DNA from: Candidatus Saccharimonadota bacterium
GTDB taxonomy: Bacteria; Patescibacteriota; Saccharimonadia; Saccharimonadales; Saccharimonadaceae
Reading direction: 5' to 3'
DNA length: 52,854 nucleotides
NCBI GenBank assembly: GCA_017514765.1
Contig: JAFWIU010000005.1
Coordinates: 1-52,854 of the forward strand
Under the pieces are notes generated by a model. That model ran no database searches. It worked only from the letters and a program-made list of their open reading frames with translations, and had not been told where the DNA came from. This document shows, in pieces, positions 7,495 through 14,948 of the stretch (its first letter is position 1; the number at the start of each line of letters is the position of its first letter). The position numbers were made by a program, and so were the translations under genes.

Positions 7495-9357
7495 ATGAGC
7501 ATTTTAATCGTGGGCAATGTTTTGAAGGACGTCTATCTTAACCTAGACTCCCGTTCCGAGCATCTTGAAACCGATAAGCACGGCACTCAGTGGCTCGACC
7601 TCAGTTTCAATGCGAGCCAACATCATTTCTATAACCGTAGCTCCAACCTTGGCGGCGCCACCGTCTCTTTGGAAGTTCTCACCAATCTAGGCCTCGAAGC
7701 CTCCATTAATGGTTCCAGCCTCCATTTTACTGCAGACGGCCTCATCAACAATCAGCCCACCGAAACCTATCGTTACATCATGTTAGCGGATGACAAACCC
7801 TGTTATCTCGTTCCCACCTCGTATAGAACCACTCACTTCACGCCTCCTGCCGAAAGCTATGACTATCTCTATATTGATCGTTCCGCCGAGCTAGACCAGA
7901 CTGCCGCAAGCCGCATCGTTACCTACCTCGAAATCTCCCAAAACACCAAACTCATCTTATATCTCAAAAACCTCAGTAATCCTCACCTCAACGGACTCAT
8001 CCCTTACGCCAGTCTACTTTTTCTAGAAGAGGCCAATCAATTATCAACTTCCAAAGGCATCATCCCAGCCGACATTGAAAACTCCGACAAGCTCATTCAT
8101 ATTTCCGATCATCGCCTCACCTGTCAAAACATCTCCGAACCCATCTCCATAGAACGCATCGATATGCTCACACATCTATCCATTTATTCTATTATCTCCG
8201 CTACCGTTCTTGGTAGCTTCATCCTGGGCTATTCCATAGAAGACAGTTTCCGTCTCGCCCGCATCAACATCGAAAATTCCAAACTCAATGCTTCTCTTAG
8301 TCTCGAGCAACTCCAATCGCTCGACCTCGACACACCCACTCCCAATAATCTTGAACTCATTGCTAGTAGTCTCGTTCTTCACCCCAAAGGCATCCTTGCC
8401 GCCGACGAATCAGGTGGCAGTATCCACAAAAAGTTCGAACAATTAAATATCCCCGACACTTACGATAACCGCCGCGACTATCGCAACATTTTCTTTACCA
8501 CCGACGGCCTCGAAGACCACGTCAACGGTGTTATTCTCTTCGATGAAACCGCCCGCCAAATTGCCGATAACGGTCAAAATTTTGTCGAATATCTCACTAG
8601 TAAACGCCTCATTCCTGGCATCAAGGTCGATCAAGGTCTCGCACCATTAAGTCCCGGCTCACTTGAAACCATCACCAATGGTCTCGACGGACTTGAACAC
8701 CGTCTTACCGAATACTACCAAATGGGACTCCGTTTCGCCAAATGGCGTGCTGCATTCGAACTTCGTGTCAACCATCAAGGTCACATCCTCACCCCCACCG
8801 AAACAGCCATCACAGCAAACTGCCACGCTCTCGCCAAATACGCCTCTCTCTGCCAAAAAGCCGGCCTCGTACCCATCGTCGAACCAGAAGTCGTCTACGA
8901 TGGTTATTACAGCATCGATCAATCCGCCTCTGTTACCGGCAACATCCTACGCGCTCTTTTCGCCGCTCTTCAGGAAGCTAACGTCAATCTCAAAGCCTGT
9001 ATCCTCAAGGTTAACATGATTCTCGCTGGCAAACAATACGAAACTCAATCCACCCCCGCAGAAGTTGGCAAATACACCGCCGAAATTCTTAAAGCTAATG
9101 TTCCCGACGATTTAGCTGGCATTGTCTTCCTTTCCGGTGGTCAAACCGTAGAACAAGCCACTGACAATCTCACCGCAATCATTAAGAACGGTCCGTTCCC
9201 TTGGCCTGTCACCTTTAGCTTCGCACGTGCCCTCCAAGACCCCGCTCTCTATGCTTGGAAAGGCGACAACACCAATGCTGACACCGCCCGCCAAGCCTTC
9301 CTCGAACGTCTCCAAGCCAACACATCAGCTTTAAAGCAAGCAAAAACCAACCAATAA
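7495..9357 (+). CDS. Fusion: degenerate PfkB-like kinase domain + class I fructose-bisphosphate aldolase
   Basis: 620 residues. Residues about 1-275 follow a PfkB carbohydrate-kinase fold (LIVGNVLKDVYLNLD, SNLGGATVSLEVLTNLGLEA, then a helix GSFILGYSIEDSFRLA), but the GAGD catalytic loop is replaced by THLS, so it is probably inactive as a kinase. Residues about 290-610 are a class I aldolase: Asp304 in ILAADESGGS, Lys416 in FAKWRAAF, Glu463 in VPIVEPE and Schiff-base Lys505 in CILKVNM. The aldolase should cleave or form fructose 1,6-bisphosphate. The kinase-like part may bind a sugar phosphate or regulate the enzyme. The start follows TATAAT by 6 nt, so the mRNA looks leaderless. Confidence 0.88.
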   Translation: MSILIVGNVLKDVYLNLDSRSEHLETDKHGTQWLDLSFNASQHHFYNRSSNLGGATVSLEVLTNLGLEASINGSSLHFTADGLINNQPTETYRYIMLADDKPCYLVPTSYRTTHFTPPAESYDYLYIDRSAELDQTAASRIVTYLEISQNTKLILYLKNLSNPHLNGLIPYASLLFLEEANQLSTSKGIIPADIENSDKLIHISDHRLTCQNISEPISIERIDMLTHLSIYSIISATVLGSFILGYSIEDSFRLARINIENSKLNASLSLEQLQSLDLDTPTPNNLELIASSLVLHPKGILAADESGGSIHKKFEQLNIPDTYDNRRDYRNIFFTTDGLEDHVNGVILFDETARQIADNGQNFVEYLTSKRLIPGIKVDQGLAPLSPGSLETITNGLDGLEHRLTEYYQMGLRFAKWRAAFELRVNHQGHILTPTETAITANCHALAKYASLCQKAGLVPIVEPEVVYDGYYSIDQSASVTGNILRALFAALQEANVNLKACILKVNMILAGKQYETQSTPAEVGKYTAEILKANVPDDLAGIVFLSGGQTVEQATDNLTAIIKNGPFPWPVTFSFARALQDPALYAWKGDNTNADTARQAFLERLQANTSALKQAKTNQ

Positions 9358-9390
9358 TACAATCAAACTAATTCCAACCTATTTATTAGC

Positions 9391-10080
9391 TTATTCCTTC
9401 TCTTCGCTAGAAGCTTCTGCTGTCTCAGCAGGTGTTTCCGCCGACTCCTCAGCGCCCTCAGCATTTTCCTCAGTTGCCGCTGCAGCTTCTTCTGCTTCAC
9501 GCTTCTCTGCTTCAGCTGCCGGATCATACAACGATGCTACTACCTGCTCAAGATTCAATTCCTTATCTGCAAACACTACCCCTTCAGGCAACTTAATATT
9601 CGCTATTGTCAACTTGTCATCCACTTCCTTCAATGTTGAAGCATCCACAGTTAATTCCTTTGGTAAATCAGCTGGCTTTGCCTTGACATCTAGCTCTTCC
9701 AATGTTTGCGTCAAAGCAAAATGATACAACTTCGAAGCCTCTGACTCTTCAAATCCTACGATTACTACTGGTGTCGTAGCTTCCACTACTTCCTTCGCTG
9801 AAATCGCCTGAAACTCGATGTTTACGATCTTACGTGACACTGGATCAATCGCTATATCCTTTACAATCGCTAATTTCTTCTTCCCTTCAATATCCAAATC
9901 AATCGGGGAATGATACCCAGCACCCGTCAAAACCTTTTCTGTTGCGACATATTCGGAAGCTGCTAGTACCGGCTCTTTTCCACCATAAACCACCGATGGA
10001 ATCAACCCTTCAGCTCTCAAGGTCTTTAACTTCTTTCCCACCAATTCACGCTTCTTTAGCGCCAACTTGTATTCAGCCAT
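9391..10080 (-). CDS. rplY: 50S ribosomal protein L25 (CTC/TL5 type)
   Basis: Binds 5S rRNA in the large subunit. 229 residues: the N-terminal L25 domain (LALKKRELVGKKLKTLRAEGLIPSVVYGG, then SPIDLDIEGKK), the TL5/CTC beta domain (about 95-185, with LEELDVKAKPADLPKELTVD) and a Glu/Ala-rich acidic tail typical of long L25 forms. GAAAGGA precedes the ATG. It lies 33 nt downstream of grpE and is probably read from the hrcA promoter, which would place it in the heat-shock unit. Confidence 0.93.
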   Translation of the reverse strand: MAEYKLALKKRELVGKKLKTLRAEGLIPSVVYGGKEPVLAASEYVATEKVLTGAGYHSPIDLDIEGKKKLAIVKDIAIDPVSRKIVNIEFQAISAKEVVEATTPVVIVGFEESEASKLYHFALTQTLEELDVKAKPADLPKELTVDASTLKEVDDKLTIANIKLPEGVVFADKELNLEQVVASLYDPAAEAEKREAEEAAAATEENAEGAEESAETPAETAEASSEEKE

Positions 10081-10113
10081 TTTTCTATATCCTTTCTAAT
10101 TCCTATTATTATA

Positions 10114-10599
10114 TCATATTTTCTTAACCTTGACCATAGCAGGACGCAAAATTTCCCCTTCGTAATAGTATCCTGGTCTCAATGTCTCCGCCACTACTTC
10201 TCTCTCACCATCACCCTCTACCATCACCGCATCATGTAAATCTGGATTGAAATCCACCCCCTCATCCGACGATATTCGCTCTAAATCTAGTTCCTTCATT
10301 GTCTTAGCCAATATTCCTCCCAGCGGTTTCAATTCCTCATACATCGCAATTCCCCTCTCAATATCATCAAGTAGTGGCAACACTTTGCTCACTGTTGCAA
10401 ACCTTGCCAGCTTTTTTTCCGCCAGTTTCTGCGCTTCAATCTGCTTCCGGTAGTTCTCAAAATCCGCACGTGTCCTCTGTAAATCCGCCGTTAATTCCGC
10501 AAGCCTCTTCTCGTTCTCTTTAATCTTCGCTTCAGACTCCGTTGTCTTCACATTCTCTGCAACTTCCACCCCTTCATCATTTTCTTTTATCTTTTTCAT
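10114..10599 (-). CDS. grpE: GrpE nucleotide-exchange factor
   Basis: Exchanges ADP for ATP on DnaK. 161 residues. An N-terminal coiled coil (about 20-75, NEKRLAELTADLQRTRADFENYRKQ) is followed by the GrpE core with LPLLDDIERGI, LEKRISSDEGVDFNP-type residues (ERISSDEGVDFNPDLHDAV) and the C-terminal beta wing ending GYYYEGEILRPAMVKV. The start overlaps the hrcA stop by 4 nt, so the genes are translationally coupled. dnaK and dnaJ are not in this window. Confidence 0.95.
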   Translation of the reverse strand: MKKIKENDEGVEVAENVKTTESEAKIKENEKRLAELTADLQRTRADFENYRKQIEAQKLAEKKLARFATVSKVLPLLDDIERGIAMYEELKPLGGILAKTMKELDLERISSDEGVDFNPDLHDAVMVEGDGEREVVAETLRPGYYYEGEILRPAMVKVKKI

Positions 10600-11324
10600 A
10601 ATAATTCCTCCAACATATTACCAGTATATCTCACCAGCGACATCACTCGTGAATAATTTTGCCGCGTCGGTCCTAGTATCCCTATATAGCTCCGATCCGA
10701 AAACGGCGACCGAAACTTTGAAATAATCAAAGATACTTCCGAGTTCTTTCCAATCGGATTTTCCTGACCAATAAAGATATTCAGAGGCTCTCCTGGCGCC
10801 GCCTCTCTGAGCCACGGCTCCAAATTATCGAGCAGTTTCGCTACCGCTTGCACTCGCCGCGTATCTATAAATTCCGGCTGTGTAAAGAGCTGTGCAATCC
10901 CCGACAAATACAACTGTCCACCTATTGTCGCCAGCCCCAGATTACCAGTCAACTCCACCAAAGAATCCACCGCCCTACGAATCGCCGCATCTGCCTGCGA
11001 CTGCGAAGAAACTCGCACCTCTATCGCATGTGTACCACGTTCGAAAGACCTTCGTGTCACCTCAGATTCCTCAGTCGCTAGCACTCCATTTTCCAAATTA
11101 TTCACATAATACCGATACCCTGCATCCGTTGGCACTCTCCCTGCCGAAGTATGTGGCTGCGCAATTAGCCCCAAAGCCTCTAATCGTGCCATCTCCGCTC
11201 TAATCGTCGCCGGTGACACCCCAAACAACTTCGCCATCGTCACACTCCCCACTGGCGACGCCGTCTCCGCATATTCCTCTATAATTTGACAAAGTATTTC
11301 CTTTTGTCTAGCCGTTATTTCCAT
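10596..11324 (-). CDS. hrcA: Heat-inducible transcription repressor HrcA (short form)
   Basis: Represses heat-shock operons by binding CIRCE. The N-terminal winged helix is intact (ARQKEILCQIIEEYAETASPVGS, then GVSPATIRAEMARLEALGLI and HTSAGRVPTDAGYRYYV). At 242 residues it is about 100 shorter than usual, the GAF-like middle being reduced, but the conserved end (GILGPTRQNYSRVMSLVRY) is present. A CIRCE site overlaps its own promoter, so it is autoregulated. TATAAT ends 6 nt before the ATG: leaderless mRNA is likely. Confidence 0.93.
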   Translation of the reverse strand: MEITARQKEILCQIIEEYAETASPVGSVTMAKLFGVSPATIRAEMARLEALGLIAQPHTSAGRVPTDAGYRYYVNNLENGVLATEESEVTRRSFERGTHAIEVRVSSQSQADAAIRRAVDSLVELTGNLGLATIGGQLYLSGIAQLFTQPEFIDTRRVQAVAKLLDNLEPWLREAAPGEPLNIFIGQENPIGKNSEVSLIISKFRSPFSDRSYIGILGPTRQNYSRVMSLVRYTGNMLEELL

Positions 11325-11330
11325 AACCTA

Positions 11331-11359
11331 ATTATACAAAATTAGCACTAAAATGTAAA
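11331..11359 (-). promoter_or_regulatory. hrcA promoter
   Basis: TTTACA, 17-bp spacer, TATAAT on the minus strand, with the CIRCE element covering the -35 and half of the spacer. Repressor bound there would block RNA polymerase directly. Confidence 0.85.
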
Positions 11360-11368
11360 GAGTGCCAA
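11342..11368. promoter_or_regulatory. CIRCE operator
   Basis: TTAGCACTA, 9-nt spacer, GAGTGCCAA. This agrees with the CIRCE consensus (TTAGCACTC-N9-GAGTGCTAA) at 16 of 18 arm positions. Confidence 0.93.
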
Positions 11369-11469
11369 TCACTTTTCAATTACCCTTCAATTACCTCTAT
11401 AGCTCATCGTGTCACAGCCCATCACACCTATTCACTTCTAACTCTCTTCCTAAAACCATCCAAACGTGG

Positions 11470-11523
11470 TATAATTACAAAACTGGGCGTTTTACACCCA
11501 GTCGACACTGTTAACGGTACCGT
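11470..11523 (+). promoter_or_regulatory. -10 box and structured leader of the small basic gene
   Basis: TATAAT at 11470-11475 is followed by a hairpin (ACTGGG at 11482-11487 with CCCAGT at 11497-11502) and the palindrome ACGGTACCGT at 11514-11523, then the GGAG of the gene at 11563. No T run follows either structure, so a stability or translation role is more likely than termination. Confidence 0.45.
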
Positions 11524-11562
11524 CGTTTAGTGTACCTGGTTCTTTTCAAAGGAGTATATAAT

Positions 11563-11838
11563 ATGAAAAGTAAGGACATTCTCAAAGAGGGCAGAAAACC
11601 GAAAGAAAGGAGGGTAAAACTCGATATCGATAGCTTTATCGAAACGAGCAAAGGCAAAGCCTTTGACGTAGATGCGAAATATCGAATCTCGTACGGCAAA
11701 AACTTCAAGGCCACCGTCACCTATCTCGATGGCCCCCTCAAGAATCAAAGCGCTATCTACAACGGAAAGACCAGAGAATGGTCAGGCGCTGATGTCCCTA
11801 ATGGTATCAAAAAAAGCGTTGAACAGTTTTATTCGTAA
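11563..11838 (+). CDS. Hypothetical small basic protein
   Basis: 91 residues from the ATG at 11563, which follows AAAGGAG at good spacing. No signal peptide or membrane helix. The basic N terminus (KSKDILKEGRKPKERRVK) leads into a small probable beta-rich domain (YRISYGKNFKATVTYLDG, YNGKTREWSG). It has its own -10 box, a structured leader and a terminator, so it is a free-standing, probably well-expressed gene. I recognise no family. Confidence 0.65.
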   Translation: MKSKDILKEGRKPKERRVKLDIDSFIETSKGKAFDVDAKYRISYGKNFKATVTYLDGPLKNQSAIYNGKTREWSGADVPNGIKKSVEQFYS

Positions 11839-11867
11839 CCACATAGTTTCATATTTATACCTCACCA

Positions 11868-11898
11868 CCCCCAGTAGCTATTTCGCTGGGGGATTTTT
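11868..11898 (+). terminator. Terminator after the small basic gene
   Basis: CCCCCAG/CTGGGGG 7-bp stem with an 11-nt loop, followed by ATTTTTT. Confidence 0.88.
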
Positions 11899-11918
11899 TA
11901 TGCTATTATTAGATTATC

Positions 11919-12566
11919 ATGGAAGACAAAATCGAAGCAATCAAGCAATGGCTTGGCACTGGTAGTATTAACATCTTCGGCCTACCAATGTCCGGCAAAG
12001 ACACTCAAGGAATCAAACTCGCCGAAGCCCTAGATGCTAAATTCTTATCATCCGGCATCGTGATCCGCGCCATGGAAGCTAAGACCAAGAAAAACTACAC
12101 CAAAACTGGTAACCTTATCCCCACTAATATCTTCTACGAATGGGTACTCCCCTTCTTCGAACGGCCTGATTTATTCAAATACCCATTGATCCTCTCTTCC
12201 ATTGGCCGCTGGCAAGGCGAAGAGGATCAAGTCATGTCCGTTGCGGCTGGCTCCGGCCATGATATCAAAGCCGCCATCATCTTAAATATCAGCGAAGCTG
12301 ACGTCGAAGAACGTTTCAAAGCCGCCGAAACCTTACAAGATCGCGGCGAACGCCAAGATGACAAGGATCTCAACGTGTTTCATAACCGCCTACACGAGTT
12401 CCGCACCAAAACCCTTCCTGTCCTCCAACATTACAAAACACTCGGATTGCTTATCGAAGTCAACGGCGATCAATCTCGTGAAGCCGTCTTCAACGAAATC
12501 ATCGACAAACTTTACCTCAAAGCCACCACACCCTCCGAACCACGTCCATCAGGTCTCGCATCCTAG
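11919..12566 (+). CDS. Adenylate-kinase-like nucleoside monophosphate kinase
   Basis: 215 residues. The P-loop GLPMSGKDTQ (Lys27) and the following helix GIKLAEALDAKFLSSG match the adenylate kinase family (GxPGSGKGTQ). The lid region is short (TLQDRGERQDDKDLNVFHNRL, with the R-x-D-D pattern), and the usual DGFPR strand reads SIGRWQGE. It should transfer phosphate from ATP to a nucleoside monophosphate; the altered NMP-binding motif makes the substrate uncertain. A TGCTATTAT extended -10 lies 9 nt before the ATG with no ribosome binding site. The gene converges on the next, overlapping it by 4 nt. Confidence 0.75.
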   Translation: MEDKIEAIKQWLGTGSINIFGLPMSGKDTQGIKLAEALDAKFLSSGIVIRAMEAKTKKNYTKTGNLIPTNIFYEWVLPFFERPDLFKYPLILSSIGRWQGEEDQVMSVAAGSGHDIKAAIILNISEADVEERFKAAETLQDRGERQDDKDLNVFHNRLHEFRTKTLPVLQHYKTLGLLIEVNGDQSREAVFNEIIDKLYLKATTPSEPRPSGLAS

Positions 12567-13933
12567 CGTCTTAATATTCTTCTTCCAAGTTTCACAATCT
12601 GGTGTCGGAATTCATATATCAAATAAATCATCCCTATCACTACCACACCCAACACCGCATAAAGCGCCACGAACGACGACTTTTCTTCAAATTCTTCTGG
12701 TTCTATGCTATAATCAGCGCTCTTATTTTCAACAATCTTACGACATCTTCCCGTCTCCGGATTCAAATAATAACCTTCCTTACACGTCTTTTCGGTTTTA
12801 GTTTCTATCTTTTTACACCTACCAGTCAGAATATTCAAATAATAACCTTCCTGACACACTTTTTCTGCCACCGTCGTCACTTTAACGCAATTCCCAGTAG
12901 CCTCATTAATCACTTTTCCCGCCTCACAAGTCCGATACTCCTGATAATTATTTGGTGAACCCGGCGTCGGCGCATAAGTCACCCGCCAGATTTCCTCGCC
13001 TTTTTCATCATACCCAACCAACGCATAAGCGGCGCCCTTTCTTTGCCCATTTGGGTAGTTCATCTTATATACCGTCGTACCATCCGTATCAATAATCTCT
13101 AAAGTATTCATATTCGTCGGATTCTTCGTCAAGCTAAACTCGGATGGGTAATAAACATAATACTCCTCCGGTCTCACGATGCCACTTAAACTATATTTTT
13201 TATTCTTATAACTAAGATTACAACCGTCCAATAATATTTGCTCCGATCCAGCATTATATAGTTCAATAAATTGTTCCGTTTTTGATGTTTCATAATAACT
13301 CAAAATCTCCGAAATCACCAATTTCTTGCATTGGCTAGGTCTAGTTTCGGCACCATACCCTTCCTCTTCGATCACTTCAACCTTATAGTTATTCTTATCA
13401 TAATGCAATTCATATTCTTCCAGGTGCTCATATCCACCCGTTTCTAGATTTCTTACCAAAGTCGTTGGCTTTGCTGAGATAAAACTCTTATAACACCCCT
13501 CCTTCCCAGTCCAGCAAACTGCATCTATCTCTTCTTCACCCCTCATTAATGTCAACTTGGCGCTCATCGCCAAAGTTTTGCTATAAGTTGCATTGGCTAG
13601 CTCACTATCTGGTGAACTAGCCAAACGAAGGAGTACCAACTCGCCGGCCATATAGCTGTTGTCAGGGAACGTAAACAGCGAAGAGTCGTTCCCGCTTGAA
13701 TTAGTATAGCGCACAGTTAATCCAGCGAGCGAAATCGGTGTGTCGGATTCTTTGCGGCCAATTTCAATCATTTCTCCGACGTTGCTTTTACCATCAACCG
13801 TATAACCCGGATTGATAGCCTTAATGTATATTTCAGGAATCAAATCACTAGCTTCTGCCCTTACCACATCGCCAAGCATTATTGCGCTAATAATTGTTCC
13901 AATTACCACCCACAAAACATTAAATTTTTTCAT
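12563..13933 (-). CDS. Exported lamin-tail-domain protein with C-terminal membrane anchor
   Basis: Start at 13933 (MKKFNVLWVV): a TGC-TAGTTT -10 with TTGCAA at 17 bp lies 7 nt upstream. 456 residues. A signal peptide (cleavage near VRAEA) precedes two lamin-tail-like beta domains (about 35-150 with IEIGRKESDTPISLAGLTVRY; about 205-330 with EQFIELYNAGSEQILLDGCNLSY). Three Cys-rich repeats of about 22 residues follow (CEAGKVINEATGNC, CQEGYYLNILTGRC, CKEGYYLNPETGRC), then one membrane helix (about 422-445) and a basic tail. Likely a surface protein; lamin-tail domains in bacteria usually sit in exported adhesion or nuclease proteins, but no nuclease motif is visible. Confidence 0.75.
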   Translation of the reverse strand: MKKFNVLWVVIGTIISAIMLGDVVRAEASDLIPEIYIKAINPGYTVDGKSNVGEMIEIGRKESDTPISLAGLTVRYTNSSGNDSSLFTFPDNSYMAGELVLLRLASSPDSELANATYSKTLAMSAKLTLMRGEEEIDAVCWTGKEGCYKSFISAKPTTLVRNLETGGYEHLEEYELHYDKNNYKVEVIEEEGYGAETRPSQCKKLVISEILSYYETSKTEQFIELYNAGSEQILLDGCNLSYKNKKYSLSGIVRPEEYYVYYPSEFSLTKNPTNMNTLEIIDTDGTTVYKMNYPNGQRKGAAYALVGYDEKGEEIWRVTYAPTPGSPNNYQEYRTCEAGKVINEATGNCVKVTTVAEKVCQEGYYLNILTGRCKKIETKTEKTCKEGYYLNPETGRCRKIVENKSADYSIEPEEFEEKSSFVALYAVLGVVVIGMIYLIYEFRHQIVKLGRRILRR

Positions 13934-13993
13934 AACGCCAAAACTAGCACGGTTTATATAAAATTGCAACCCTTTTTATGATATAATTTTAAC

Positions 13994-14704
13994 ATGAACG
14001 TTTTCGCCTCTATTGGAATCGTTATTCTTGCCATGCTTATCATGGCTTCTTTGCAGTTAGTGCCTGGTGTTTTTGCTCTTTTTTTCCATTATGTTTCTGG
14101 TAAATATTCGTTCAGAAAAGCCTCTTCACTTAGTCTTTACTTTATCCTCGGCTCTGAAATCATCTCCGCTTTTCTTTTCATGTCAGCTTTTTTTATCTCC
14201 TACACTCTTTTCCTCAACGATCTTAACCCTCGCAACAATGTACTCACTTGGATTTTTATTGGCATTTTTATTGCGCTCTCTATTGCTTGTTTCTTTTTCT
14301 ATTATCGTTCCCCGCATTCTCATAACACTGAACTTTTCATCCCCCGCAAATACGCTAAGATCCTGAATCTCAGAGCCAAATCCGTCAAAACCCCTTCTGA
14401 TGCCTTCGTACTAGGTGCCCTCAGCAACACTTACGAATTAATTATCACTCTACCGTTATATATTGTTACAGCCACCGAAATCATGTATATGCACAACGAT
14501 TACTTTGCCGATGACGTCATGACAATTCTCTACATCGTCATCTCTTCTATTCCACTCTTATGTATGTATCACTCTTTCCGAATTGGCCACAACCTTGCCC
14601 AAATCCAGCGCAATCGCGTCAAAGATAAAACCTTCCACCGCATTATTATTAGCTTCAGTTTCTTCATTATCGCTCTCTTAATAATCTGTTTCAGGATCGC
14701 CTAA
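13994..14704 (+). CDS. Multi-pass membrane protein, hypothetical
   Basis: 236 residues with about six membrane helices (roughly 5-32, 45-72, 85-105, 135-162, 172-195, 212-233) and a basic loop around 112-130. The layout recalls small transporter or GAP/LysE-like proteins, but no motif is clear enough to assign. TATAAT ends 6 nt before the ATG (leaderless). It is followed after 2 nt by the 79-residue gene and then by the oxidoreductase, so the three form an operon. Confidence 0.65.
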   Translation: MNVFASIGIVILAMLIMASLQLVPGVFALFFHYVSGKYSFRKASSLSLYFILGSEIISAFLFMSAFFISYTLFLNDLNPRNNVLTWIFIGIFIALSIACFFFYYRSPHSHNTELFIPRKYAKILNLRAKSVKTPSDAFVLGALSNTYELIITLPLYIVTATEIMYMHNDYFADDVMTILYIVISSIPLLCMYHSFRIGHNLAQIQRNRVKDKTFHRIIISFSFFIIALLIICFRIA

Positions 14705-14706
14705 CC

Positions 14707-14946
14707 ATGAAAGATTTTAATATCAAAGCCATCCAAAAAGAACTCGAACTCGACGCCAAAGCTCTCGACATCCCCTCTGGAGCTGCCAAGATTTTTATCC
14801 AACACGCCATCGATTCAGCTATCAAATCACTATCTAAGAAAACACTTATCACGGAAAACGATCTAAGGCGTGCCATTGCAAAAGAACTCAAAAAATACCA
14901 CCCAGATTTAGCTTATGTTTATCAAAATCGTGATACAATAATATAG
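14707..14946 (+). CDS. Small helical protein, hypothetical
   Basis: 79 residues, predicted mostly helical: a long amphipathic helix (IPSGAAKIFIQHAIDSAIKS), a short turn (KKTLIT) and a second helix (ENDLRRAIAKELKKY). The long helix, loop and short helix with a Lys-Thr turn weakly recall a histone fold, but the match is not strong enough to name. It sits 2 nt after the membrane-protein gene and 2 nt before the oxidoreductase, so it is co-translated with them and may be a partner or subunit. Confidence 0.6.
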   Translation: MKDFNIKAIQKELELDAKALDIPSGAAKIFIQHAIDSAIKSLSKKTLITENDLRRAIAKELKKYHPDLAYVYQNRDTII

Positions 14947-14948
14947 AT

